Assembly (NCBI GenBank): GCA_012719125.1
Contig: JAAYAY010000007.1
Coordinates: 1-64,000, forward strand
Source: Planctomycetaceae bacterium
GTDB lineage: Bacteria; Planctomycetota; Planctomycetia; Pirellulales; Thermoguttaceae
Length of the DNA: 64,000 nt
Direction: 5' to 3'
Numbering within the stretch: the first letter of the stretch is position 1; the number at the start of each line of letters is the position of its first letter. Made by a program: the position numbers and the translations under genes. A model generated the notes under the pieces. It saw only the letters and a program-made list of their open reading frames with translations. It had not been told where the DNA came from and searched no databases. Below, in pieces: positions 35,727 through 43,868 of this stretch.

Positions 35727-36036
35727 AGCAGTGCCCTTCTCTTGGGAGGTTTTTTTCGGATTGGCTTCGTCCGACTTCCCGGACCGGGGTGGTCCGGAGC
35801 CCGGCACATTCCGGGTGAGCAGGCGAAAGCGCGGGAGGGGGGAACGAGTTCCACGAAGGCGGGAGTCTTTAGTATGGAACCGCGCGGTTGGACCGTCAAT
35901 GTATTGTTTCGATCAGACTCGCAAAGCCAAGGGGTGGTCGCCTTTCCCCCGCCGGGGTTACCGGTGGCTGCTGGTCGTGCCGGCATCGACCTCCATGCCC
36001 ATCGAATCGCAAGCGAGGACAGCCATCTCACACCAA

Positions 36037-36056
36037 CCCGAAGCGCAAGCGAGGAC
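36037..36056 (+). repeat. Interspersed repeat (family A), left arm
   Basis: CCCGAAGCGCAAGCGAGGAC, preceded by CACCAA as in recQ. A partial copy (TCGCAAGCGAGGAC) ends at 36020. Together with 36262-36279 it forms an inverted pair about 205 bases apart. Confidence 0.85.
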
Positions 36057-36261
36057 CGTCGACCCTCCGTTTCAGTTCTCCAATGCGTTTCGAGTTGTTG
36101 CAGCGACAGAACGATTCTGCCAGGACAAGCCGGGAACTCCGATATTTCCGGCTGTTCCCGGCCAAATACTGGCGGTTTTCGCTGGAAGCAACCTACAATT
36201 GGGATGGAGAATCCCTGCGCCCATGCCGCCCCGCTGGGTACTGGGAGAATGAGTCGCATGC

Positions 36262-36279
36262 CCTCGCTCGCGCTTCGGG
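36262..36279 (-). repeat. Interspersed repeat (family A), right arm
   Basis: CCTCGCTCGCGCTTCGGG is the inverted form of the family A core, followed by TTGGTGT (inverse of ACACCAA). It lies 23 bases before the chosen start of the downstream gene and encodes the in-frame LALRVGV that would be the N-terminus if the ATG at 36258 were used. Confidence 0.85.
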
Positions 36280-36302
36280 TTGGTGTGGGAACGGAAGGCC
36301 GA

Positions 36303-39212
36303 ATGGTAGTGGACCGAGTACTTTTTACGATCACCTGCACGACCTGCGAAGCGCGGCTCAACGTGCGCGATCCGTCGATTGTGGGCGCGATCGTCAACTG
36401 CCCAAAATGCGAGAGCATGGTGCAGATCACGCCGCCGCCGGGCTGGCAGACGCCTTCCTTCGCTGAACCGGTCCAGAAGAAACCCAAAGAACCGGCCCCG
36501 GCACCGCCGCAGGCCCAAGTGAAGAAGACGCAGGCCAGGAGGATCGCCGATGCCGCGGCAGCGGGCATTGCGGCCTCAGCGGCGACTGCAGCGGGATCGG
36601 AACCGCCCCCGGCCGCGTCACCGCCGCCCTTAGAAGGCTTGCCCAAGCAGCCGCCGGAAGCGAAGGGATTCCCCGAACTGGAAGCACCGCCGATTCAGCA
36701 ACCCGCCGAGATCGTGACGCCGGAGGCGATTCCCCCGCTGCCCCCGACCCAGTGGGTCGCCCCGGCCGAAGCGGCCACCAGGCGTTGGCTGCTGTGGGGA
36801 TCTGTTTCAGCAGCCAGTGCTGTGGTACTGCTGGGCGCCTGGGTACTCTTTTTCAGTTCAAATGATTCCGAACCGCGGCCGAATGACGATCCGCAGGTGT
36901 CCGAGTCTCCCCGCTCCGACACGGGCCAGCCGGTTCCATCGCCGGCGACCGAGATTGACGATCGCTGGATCCCCGATTCACCGCAACTCGTGATACGCAT
37001 CGAGATTGCCGGTGCTGAAGCGGCGGGCCAACTTGGACCGCTAATGAAGGCAGTGCCTCCCTTGAACCGGGCGATCATGGCAGAGTTGTTTCAGGGGTTC
37101 GGGCTGCAACCGAACGCCGTGCAACGCGTGCTGTGGAGCACAGCCGATTTGTCGGCCTGGTCGGAGACCGGAATCGTGGTTGTGACCCTGGCCGAGGGTC
37201 AGAGCACCGGGTCGTTGCGTTCGGCGGGTACCTCCACAGGCCAGCAGGCCGGCGAAATTGAGATCCGGCAATTGGATCGTCCCGCCTGGCCCCGGGCGTT
37301 TGCGGTGCTCGACGAACGGACTTTCGTGACGGGCGAGGAAGGGAACTTGCGGCAGTTGGCCGAGCGGGGTCAGCGGCGGGCCAAGCTCGGAGTGCTCGAA
37401 GCTTTGTTGAAGGAAACGACGCCCGATGCCGACTTCTCGGTTGCCTTGGAGCTGCGGGCGGCGGAGCAGGCGGGTTGGCCCATGCCCTCCGAATGGTTCG
37501 ACACCTGGCCTCAGGGCCGCGATGCCTGGCACCTGATCTGGAGTTTGCCTTCGGCCGTTTCGTTCTGTTTCGATCGCGACGACCTGGCGCTGGCGGAACT
37601 GGGCTTCCTGTGCGAAGGCGAGACGGTCGCCGACAAGGTTCGAGTGGCCTTGGAGCAGTGGATTCCCCAGGCCAAATCGGCAATTGCGTCACGAATCGAG
37701 GGTCTGCCGGATTCGATCAAGGCAGGGGAGATTCCGGGCGACTCGGCTGATGCGTATCGGCTGGCCCTCGACGGGGCCGCGGCGGCGCTGGCAAGTTCGC
37801 ACCTGGAAGCGGCCGGCCGTTGCGTCTGGTTGCGAGCCGACTTCGGAGATAACTCGTCGGCCTGGACTGCCGCGGCTGTCGAGAGCCGTGCGGCGATACG
37901 GGCCGATTGGCATCGAGCGGGGTTGCACGGGGCGTTGACCGAACACAACCAGGCCGAGCAGCCGGTGCGAGTGGAACCGCAGCCGGCTCCGCCGTCCGAT
38001 ACCATCCCGCCAGATGACAAGACGCCGGCAGACGAAATTCCGGCGCCGAGCGTCTCCGAAGAGCCTGTCGCTCAATCAGAAACTACCCCAGAGAATGTGC
38101 TCGATATTTCGGAGCGGCTGCAGAAGCCGTTGCCCGGGATCGTGATGACCAACGTTCCGCTCAACCAGGCAATTCGGGCCGTCGAACGTTTCGGCTCGTT
38201 GCTGGTGACCACGGACGTCGACACCATGTCGGCCTTGGGCGTCCCGCTCGACCGGCCGGTCAGCCAGCATCTGACCGAATCGACAGTGGGTGCGGCCCTG
38301 GACCGGATCCTGGCATCCTGCGGCCTCAAGCCGGTCGTTCGCGACGATCAGGTGTGGGTGACGGGCGCGGGGCAGGTGTCGGAACTGCCGCGAACCGTCT
38401 CGTATTCCGTGACGGATTTGATGGTACCCGGGATCACGTCGGCTTCTGACCTGGCCGCATGGTTGCCGCGGTTGATTGCCCCGGCCACGTGGCAGGCCGC
38501 GGGCGACCAGGGCACGGTTCAGGTGAAAGACCAGGCCCTGGAGATTACGCAGACCGAGGCCGTTCATCTCGAAGTGCTCGTTTTCTGCGAGCGGCTTCGG
38601 GTGTCTCGCGGGCTGTCGCCGCGAAGCGGCAGGCCGGCGGCACAGTTTCCGGTGGCAACGCGGCGCGACCGGGCGGCTTCGCGTCTGAGTGCGCCCGTGA
38701 GCGTCAACTTCTTTCGCCCGGCGTCGATCGACCGAATTCTCGGAGAGCTCGAGCAGCGGTCCGAACTGCTGATCGCTGTCAATTGGCTGGCGTTGGCGAA
38801 GGAAGGCAAGTCGCCTGATTTGCCGACGACTTTCTCGGTGGCCCAGGTCCCGCTGTCGGAAGCTCTGGAGCGGTTGCTAACGCCCCTCGAGTTGGACTAC
38901 CGAGTGATCGACGAGCGAACCGTGGAAGTGACGACGCGAGCGGCGGCCGACGCCCATTTTGAACGGGAGTTTTATCCGGTCGCCGATCTGTTGAACGCGG
39001 ACCTGACCGCCGCGACCCTGATCGCTCGCCTGTGCGGTGAGGTGGAAGCCGGCGGCTGGCGGGCCGGTGGCGGCAGCGGAGACGTCGTGTTCGACGAACC
39101 TTCCCGCTGCTTGATTGTCTTCCACACGCAGCGGGCCCATGCGGCAGTGGAACGATGGCTCGACGACCTGCGAGCCGAGCGGAAGGCCGCCTCGGGGAAG
39201 GCGAAAGACTGA
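36303..39212 (+). CDS. Zinc-ribbon membrane protein with STN-like domains
   Basis: The 969-residue protein opens with a zinc ribbon (CTTC at 12-15, CPKC at 33-36), then a Pro/Ala/Glu-rich linker and one transmembrane segment (about 160-182, SAASAVVLLGAWVLFF). A large outer part follows. Two regions (about 600-690 and 794-886) resemble the secretin/TonB N-terminal (STN) fold: ITLxxxPL-like starts (VMTNVPLNQAIRAVERFG; TFSVAQVPLSEALERLL) and closing VWVTG / TVEVTT strands. The overall function is unknown. The start at 36303 follows GGAAGG; the frame is open more than 700 codons upstream, but that overlaps alkaline phosphatase on the other strand. The upstream ATG at 36258 lies at the edge of a repeat. 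Confidence 0.7.
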   Translation: MVVDRVLFTITCTTCEARLNVRDPSIVGAIVNCPKCESMVQITPPPGWQTPSFAEPVQKKPKEPAPAPPQAQVKKTQARRIADAAAAGIAASAATAAGSEPPPAASPPPLEGLPKQPPEAKGFPELEAPPIQQPAEIVTPEAIPPLPPTQWVAPAEAATRRWLLWGSVSAASAVVLLGAWVLFFSSNDSEPRPNDDPQVSESPRSDTGQPVPSPATEIDDRWIPDSPQLVIRIEIAGAEAAGQLGPLMKAVPPLNRAIMAELFQGFGLQPNAVQRVLWSTADLSAWSETGIVVVTLAEGQSTGSLRSAGTSTGQQAGEIEIRQLDRPAWPRAFAVLDERTFVTGEEGNLRQLAERGQRRAKLGVLEALLKETTPDADFSVALELRAAEQAGWPMPSEWFDTWPQGRDAWHLIWSLPSAVSFCFDRDDLALAELGFLCEGETVADKVRVALEQWIPQAKSAIASRIEGLPDSIKAGEIPGDSADAYRLALDGAAAALASSHLEAAGRCVWLRADFGDNSSAWTAAAVESRAAIRADWHRAGLHGALTEHNQAEQPVRVEPQPAPPSDTIPPDDKTPADEIPAPSVSEEPVAQSETTPENVLDISERLQKPLPGIVMTNVPLNQAIRAVERFGSLLVTTDVDTMSALGVPLDRPVSQHLTESTVGAALDRILASCGLKPVVRDDQVWVTGAGQVSELPRTVSYSVTDLMVPGITSASDLAAWLPRLIAPATWQAAGDQGTVQVKDQALEITQTEAVHLEVLVFCERLRVSRGLSPRSGRPAAQFPVATRRDRAASRLSAPVSVNFFRPASIDRILGELEQRSELLIAVNWLALAKEGKSPDLPTTFSVAQVPLSEALERLLTPLELDYRVIDERTVEVTTRAAADAHFEREFYPVADLLNADLTAATLIARLCGEVEAGGWRAGGGSGDVVFDEPSRCLIVFHTQRAHAAVERWLDDLRAERKAASGKAKD

Positions 39213-39287
39213 CTTCCTCAACCGGCCGGAACGGGCCACCCAGCCACTTCCCATGGCGAAAGTGTCACACATTTTCCGGTTTTGGGC

Positions 39288-39315
39288 TTGCTTTTTTCCC
39301 TCCGGCCGGCAAAAT
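39288..39315 (+). promoter_or_regulatory. Possible aroF promoter
   Basis: TTGCTT and CAAAAT are separated by 16 bases, in a T-rich stretch 49 bases before the leader-peptide ATG. Each box matches four of six consensus bases. The position is right for a transcript carrying the whole leader. Confidence 0.45.
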
Positions 39316-39364
39316 AGCTGAAGAGGGGTCGATTTGACCCCCGCAACTGGCCGAAGAAGTGATT

Positions 39365-39439
39365 ATGAACCGAACCTACGCCACCTATTTCTGGTTTTAT
39401 TTTTGCCCGCCGGGTCGCGGGACCGGAGGTGGTTTGTAG
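39365..39439 (+). CDS. Aromatic-rich leader peptide of the aroF attenuator
   Basis: This 24-codon open frame starts ATG and ends TAG. Codons 5-13 read Tyr-Ala-Thr-Tyr-Phe-Trp-Phe-Tyr-Phe: seven aromatic residues in nine, covering all three aromatic amino acids, in a peptide otherwise rich in Gly, Pro and Arg. A weak GAAGAAG lies about seven bases upstream. A terminator follows 29 bases after the stop and aroF 108 bases after it. By analogy with trpL and pheL, the ribosome would stall here when charged Tyr, Phe or Trp tRNA is scarce, favouring read-through into aroF. The peptide itself needs no function. That it is translated is inference; the composition is very unlikely by chance. Confidence 0.82.
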   Translation: MNRTYATYFWFYFCPPGRGTGGGL

Positions 39440-39468
39440 ATTCAGTTCCTAACGACTGACAGAACACC

Positions 39469-39510
39469 AAAAGCCCTGAGACTCGGCTCCCCGATCTCAG
39501 GGCTTTTTTT
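39469..39510 (+). terminator. Intrinsic terminator / attenuator before aroF
   Basis: The arm AAAAGCCCTGAGA (39469-39481) pairs perfectly over 13 bases with TCTCAGGGCTTTT (39495-39507), and TCGG/CCGA extend the stem past one bulged C to a 4-base loop. Seven Ts (39504-39510) follow. It is the clearest intrinsic terminator in the window and stands upstream, not downstream, of aroF, 38 bases before its ATG. Its upper stem could alternatively pair with 39413-39421 in the leader. Confidence 0.88.
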
Positions 39511-39547
39511 GTTGTGAACACGCAGAATCAGGAAAGAAGGTGCTGCC

Positions 39548-40615
39548 ATGATTGTCGTAATGAAACCGGGTGCAACCAAGGAGCAGATCGAGCACATGAT
39601 CCAGCGAGTGGAAGAACTGGGACTCAAGTCCCACGTGATTCACGGTACCGAACGGACCGTGATTGCCGCCATCGGCGACAAGCGAGACGAACACCGGCAA
39701 TCCCTGGAAAGCGGCCCCGGCGTGGCCGAGGTCGTGCCCATCCTGGCGCCCTACAAGGTCGCCAGTCTGGAAGTCAAGCGGGAACGGACCGTCGTGCGCA
39801 CGGGCTCCCTCTCAGTCGGCAACTGCCATTTGGGCATTATCGCCGGGCCATGTTCGGTGGAAAGCGAGGAGCAAACGCTGTCGACCGCTCGGGCGGTCAA
39901 GGCCGCCGGCGCCACGGCTCTTCGAGGCGGAGCGTTCAAGCCGCGGACGAGCCCCTACAGTTTCCAGGGATTGAAAGAGGAAGGGCTGAAGATCCTGGCG
40001 GCCGCTCGGGCCGAGACGGGGCTGCCCATCGTCACGGAGGTCATCGGCCCCGCCGACGTTCCCCTGGTAGCCAAATACGCCGACGTCCTCCAGATCGGCG
40101 CGAGGAATATGCAGAACTACCCGTTGCTGGAAGCCGTCGGAGTGGTCAATAAGCCGGTGTTGCTCAAGCGGGGCGCCTCGGCCACGTTGGACGAATTGTT
40201 GCTGGCATCCGAGTATATTCTCAATGCGGGCAACCAGAACGTCATGCTCTGCGAACGCGGCATTCGCACATTCGAGACGCACACCCGTTTCACGCTGCCG
40301 GTGGCCTCCGTGCCCTATCTGCACGAACGGACCCATTTGCCGATCATCGTCGATCCGAGTCACGGCACCGGCCATTCGAGCCTGGTCCCGCGAACCGCCG
40401 CGGCCGCCGTGGCAGCCGGGGCGGACGGGCTGATTCTCGAGGTCCATCCCAATCCCGAGAGGGCACTCTCCGACGGATTCCAGTCGCTCACCTTCGAACA
40501 GTTCGGCGAGGCAATGGACTTGATCCGCCGCGTAGCCGAGGCAGTCGGCAAGAAGATTGAGCCCGCTCCCGGGAGCCGCTGCCGCGTGAGGATCGAGTCG
40601 GCGGCCGCGAATTGA
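39548..40615 (+). CDS. aroF: 3-deoxy-7-phosphoheptulonate (DAHP) synthase
   Basis: The first enzyme of the shikimate pathway joins phosphoenolpyruvate and erythrose 4-phosphate. The 355-residue protein is of the type I-beta class: an N-terminal ferredoxin-like domain (1 to about 68) that in the Thermotoga enzyme mediates Tyr/Phe feedback, then the TIM barrel. Barrel motifs are IAGPCSVES (98-106), [48 protein letters not shown] and [21 protein letters not shown] lies about seven bases before the ATG. It is controlled, by inference, both at the enzyme level and by the upstream attenuator. It is transcribed alone; the next gene faces it. Confidence 0.97.
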   Translation: MIVVMKPGATKEQIEHMIQRVEELGLKSHVIHGTERTVIAAIGDKRDEHRQSLESGPGVAEVVPILAPYKVASLEVKRERTVVRTGSLSVGNCHLGIIAGPCSVESEEQTLSTARAVKAAGATALRGGAFKPRTSPYSFQGLKEEGLKILAAARAETGLPIVTEVIGPADVPLVAKYADVLQIGARNMQNYPLLEAVGVVNKPVLLKRGASATLDELLLASEYILNAGNQNVMLCERGIRTFETHTRFTLPVASVPYLHERTHLPIIVDPSHGTGHSSLVPRTAAAAVAAGADGLILEVHPNPERALSDGFQSLTFEQFGEAMDLIRRVAEAVGKKIEPAPGSRCRVRIESAAAN

Positions 40616-40658
40616 ACCGGGTTGTGAGACTCCGGGAGAGAAGCCGGCCTGCGTGGGA

Positions 40659-40674
40659 ACGACGCACGCGTCGT
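40659..40674. other. Stem-loop between convergent genes
   Basis: ACGACGC-AC-GCGTCGT lies in the 84-base gap where aroF and the kinase gene converge. It could help end both transcripts, but there is no T-run on either strand. Confidence 0.35.
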
Positions 40675-40699
40675 GCGTGAAGTCCATGCATGATGCAGG

Positions 40700-42271
40700 T
40701 CAACCCGCCACGATCTTGATCACGAGAAGCAGAATGACCACGGCGCACGATCCGAGTGCGATCCACACCCAGACCGGCAGCTTGTGCCGTTCCGGCTGCT
40801 GAACGGGAGTCTTCGTCGTGGCAGGCTTGGTCTCCTCGCGAGGCTTGCCTGCGGGAGTTCGTTCGATCGAGGTTCGAATGGGGACTTTCGTGTCCTGGGC
40901 CCAAGCCCTGGCCACCGGCAAGCCCTCGGTGGCCGATTCCTGGTCGAGGGCCAGTTCCAGATCGAGAGGCTCAGCCGTGGGAAGAAACGGAGCGGGCCTG
41001 GCCGGGGCATGGAGCGGGCTGGCGGTGGGCGCGGCCGGGCGAGGCTCGCCGATAGCCCTGGCGCGGCGAATTCGCGACGACCCGCCGTCGGCAGGCGCCA
41101 CCGCGTCGGCGGTCGCAATGGCGGCGGCCATCAGCAACCGGGTGGAAGAACTGCCGACGTCGGTAGAACCGCCGGGCTCCGGTTCGTCGCCGGCTCCCTG
41201 TTCGACCAGCCAATCCCCTAAGACGCGTGCCACTTCCTGGCAATCGCGATATCGGTGGCCCGGCTTCTTGGCCATCATCCGCATGCAGATGTCGACCAGG
41301 CCCGACGGCGCATCCTGACGATCCTTGTAGATGCTGGGGGGCGGGTCCTTCTGATGCGCCATGAGCCGCTGCGTTAATGTGCCCTCGGTGAACGGCGGGT
41401 GGCCGGTCAGCAAGTAGTAGAGCGAGCAGCCCAGACCGTAGATGTCGGCACGGGCATCGACGCCATGGCTGTCGACGGCTTGCTCCGGCGCCAGGTAGTC
41501 GGCCGTTCCCAGCACGTTCTCGTCGTAGGCCACCGTAAGCGACGTCTGCTCCTGCTCGGCGACGAACCGCGCCAGACCGAGATCCAGGATCTTGACCACG
41601 CCGTTGGAATCGACCAGGAGATTGGCCGGCTTGACGTCGCGGTGGATGAGGCCGACCGAGTGGGCGTAGTGGAGCCCTCGCGCCGCTTGGCGGATGTATC
41701 GAGCGGCGGTGATATAGTCGAGCGGCCCCGAATCGCGCACGATGATGTTGAGATCGAGCCCGTCGATGTATTCCATCACCAGATAGTGCGTATCGCCCTC
41801 GTTGTCGATATCGTAGGCGCGGACGATATTGACGTGATCGAGGGAGGCGATGGCTTGGGCCTCCCGGTGAAATCGTTCAAGATACGACGATTCCTTGTCG
41901 GCGCCCCGAGCCTTGGGGAGAACCTTGATGGCCACGCGGCGGTGCATGAGGAGGTGTTCGGCAAGGTATACGTTGCTCATGCCGCCCGTCCCAAGATGGC
42001 CCAGCATCTTGTACTTGCCGACGATGAACCCCTTGTAGCATCCCTTCAACAACTTGTCGGCCTGCCATCGGGTCAGAAGGCCTTGGTCGACGAGCCGGTC
42101 CGCCAGTTCGCGTGTCCGCAGCTCTGCGGCCCCTTCCGCTTCGGACTCCGCCTCCGACTGGGAAGCAGCGCGATCCTCAAGGTCGACCAGGAATCGGTTC
42201 CACCGGTCGTCGCCAACCAGTTTGCTCTTGGCCACCAGTTCGAGAAACTTCTCTGCGGTGAGCTTGGGCAT
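40700..42271 (-). CDS. Membrane-anchored Ser/Thr protein kinase (Hanks type)
   Basis: The 523-residue kinase has an N-terminal helical region (1-80), then the kinase domain (about 87-340): glycine loop LGTGGMSNVYLA, catalytic Lys116 (VAIK), HRDVKPANLL (210-219), DLGLARF (230-236) and GTADYLAPEQ. A Pro/Ala-rich linker (about 360-490) leads to a single C-terminal transmembrane helix (VWVWIALGSCAVVILLLVIKIV) with almost nothing beyond it, so it is a tail-anchored kinase without an outer sensor domain. The ATG at 42271 is preferred; the frame also allows a TTG ten codons upstream. It leads a block of phospho-signalling genes on this strand, though 237 bases separate it from cheB. Confidence 0.95.
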   Translation of the reverse strand: MPKLTAEKFLELVAKSKLVGDDRWNRFLVDLEDRAASQSEAESEAEGAAELRTRELADRLVDQGLLTRWQADKLLKGCYKGFIVGKYKMLGHLGTGGMSNVYLAEHLLMHRRVAIKVLPKARGADKESSYLERFHREAQAIASLDHVNIVRAYDIDNEGDTHYLVMEYIDGLDLNIIVRDSGPLDYITAARYIRQAARGLHYAHSVGLIHRDVKPANLLVDSNGVVKILDLGLARFVAEQEQTSLTVAYDENVLGTADYLAPEQAVDSHGVDARADIYGLGCSLYYLLTGHPPFTEGTLTQRLMAHQKDPPPSIYKDRQDAPSGLVDICMRMMAKKPGHRYRDCQEVARVLGDWLVEQGAGDEPEPGGSTDVGSSSTRLLMAAAIATADAVAPADGGSSRIRRARAIGEPRPAAPTASPLHAPARPAPFLPTAEPLDLELALDQESATEGLPVARAWAQDTKVPIRTSIERTPAGKPREETKPATTKTPVQQPERHKLPVWVWIALGSCAVVILLLVIKIVAG

Positions 42272-42508
42272 AGGAAGCCCGGTGCTTCTGGAGGAAGGCA
42301 AGTGGACGAATACGCTACCGGTTCAATCCTCGATCGACGAATCGGGATCGAAAAGGAACAACGCTGAGCAAGTGAGCCCAATGGGAAGAGCACGCCCCCG
42401 GTTACCCGAGCCTCGTCGCATGAGGCCGACCCTATTTCTTAGATTACCATTCTCGCGGAATCGTTACCAGCCGCAGCCCCCCCGAGTGAGCGGGCGCCAC
42501 GCGTCATG

Positions 42509-43621
42509 TTAAACGCGGGCCGGTTGTCGGCACCAGAGTCGTGCGACCTCTCGCGTGATGATCGTGGCCGCATCGTTGAGGCTGAATTGGCGGTCTACGT
42601 TGCCTTCGACGAAGGCGACCTTGTTCATTCCGTACACGTCGGAAGTGGCCTCATCCTGTCCGAGTACGAAGCCTCCTTTTGCGCGGATACGGGCGCAGCC
42701 TCCCGCGCCGTCCCGTCCCATGCCGGTCATGATGATGCCCATGCAGTTCGGACCGTAGATGTCGGCAGCCGAGTTCATCATCACGTCGGCCGAAGGTTTG
42801 TGGCCGCTGACAGGCTCGCCGTCCCAAAGGTGAGCTTTGACGAGTCGGCCCCGGCTTCGCAGTTCGAGATGGCAGCCCCCACTGGCAATGAGCACGTGGT
42901 TCGGTCGCAGGATGTCTCCCGTCGCCGCCTCCTTGATCGACAGCATGGAAAGCCCGTTGAGACGCCGGGACAAAGGGCCGGTGAAGCTGGCAGGCATGTG
43001 CTGGACGACGACGATCGGGGGCAACGGCGGCCGCAGAGTCTCGAACAGCGAGGCAAGAGCCGGGGGCCCTCCGGTGGAAATGGCGATGGCGATGCACTTG
43101 TCGGCAAGGCCCTCGGCACCGGCCGCGACGACGGAACTCGGCACGGCTCGAGAAGCGACAGCCTGGTCGGCAACTCGTTGCTTGCGAGCTCGCCGTATTC
43201 CCAGAACGCGATGGACATCGGCACCTGCCGCCGAACGGATCTTGCGAATCAGATCGGAACCCAAGGCCTTTTCGACTTCGGCTCCGCGCTCGGGTTTCGC
43301 CACATAGTCGAGAGCACCGCGCTCCAGGGCGTCGAGAGTCACGTCGGCGCCGGCCTGAGTCAGGGCGCTCACCATGATGACAGGAACAGGATTCTGTTCG
43401 AGAAGGGCGCCAAGCGTGGCCAGCCCGTCCATCTTGGGCATTTGGATGTCCAAGGTGACAACGTCCGGTCTGTACTTGCGGCACATCTCCACGGCTTTGT
43501 GGCCGTCCGAGGCGGTTGCCACGACTTCCATATCCGGAACATCCGAAATGTAGTCGCTGATCATACGGCGTATCAGCGCCGAATCATCCACGACCAAGAC
43601 GCGTATCCTGCCCGACGACAT
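42509..43621 (-). CDS. cheB: CheB-type protein-glutamate methylesterase, orphan
   Basis: The 370-residue response regulator has a receiver domain (phospho-acceptor Asp58 in VVTLDIQMPKMDG) and a CheB methylesterase/deamidase domain with catalytic Ser182 (AISTGGPPA), His208 (VVVQHMP) and Asp304 (MTGMGRDGAGG). In chemotaxis it removes methyl groups from receptor glutamates. No cheR, cheA, cheW or receptor gene is in the window, so its partner is unknown; it may serve a distant cluster or a non-motility pathway. The ATG at 43621 is the natural N-terminus; ribosome-binding sequence is weak. Confidence 0.95.
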   Translation of the reverse strand: MSSGRIRVLVVDDSALIRRMISDYISDVPDMEVVATASDGHKAVEMCRKYRPDVVTLDIQMPKMDGLATLGALLEQNPVPVIMVSALTQAGADVTLDALERGALDYVAKPERGAEVEKALGSDLIRKIRSAAGADVHRVLGIRRARKQRVADQAVASRAVPSSVVAAGAEGLADKCIAIAISTGGPPALASLFETLRPPLPPIVVVQHMPASFTGPLSRRLNGLSMLSIKEAATGDILRPNHVLIASGGCHLELRSRGRLVKAHLWDGEPVSGHKPSADVMMNSAADIYGPNCMGIIMTGMGRDGAGGCARIRAKGGFVLGQDEATSDVYGMNKVAFVEGNVDRQFSLNDAATIITREVARLWCRQPARV

Positions 43622-43868
43622 ACCCAGATCTTTCAGCAGAGTGATGGTTACGAGGACCGCAACACGAGAGAACTGAGTTGGCGGCCCGGAACGCCGGGAC
43701 TGATTTCAGTGCCCCCAGTGAAGGGCAGACCGCACAGTCCTTTCAACACAAACGTAGCTCATAGGAATTCTCGAAAGGGGCCCAAAGGAGATTGTGCCCA
43801 CTTGGCAGCGGCGTTTGGAAGAAGCAGGCAGAATTACCCCTACATTCGGCAGATTCGATCGGGCTGCC

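Larger units (their letters stand above)
35727..36302. other. 576-base divergent intergenic region with inverted repeats
   Basis: This gap lies between alkaline phosphatase (-) and the zinc-ribbon gene (+). It contains a family A repeat at 36037-36056, a partial one at about 36006-36020, and an inverted copy at 36262-36279. The frames open through it are not supported as genes. No clear promoter was identified. Confidence 0.65.
39213..39547. other. 335-base leader region of aroF
   Basis: Holds, in order, a promoter-like site (39288-39315), a short GGGGTC/GACCCC stem (39325-39341), a leader peptide (39365-39439) and a strong terminator hairpin (39469-39510). The whole is arranged as a transcription attenuator of aroF. 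Confidence 0.75.

Noticed and set aside
34140-36302. Open frame continuing the zinc-ribbon gene about 720 codons upstream
   Set aside because: It runs antisense through alkaline phosphatase, contains no recognisable domain, and includes repeat sequence. The zinc ribbon at 36303 is the natural N-terminus and has a ribosome-binding site.
39325-39341. GGGGTC/GACCCC stem before the leader peptide as a separate terminator
   Set aside because: Six pairs and no T-run; at most part of the leader structure.
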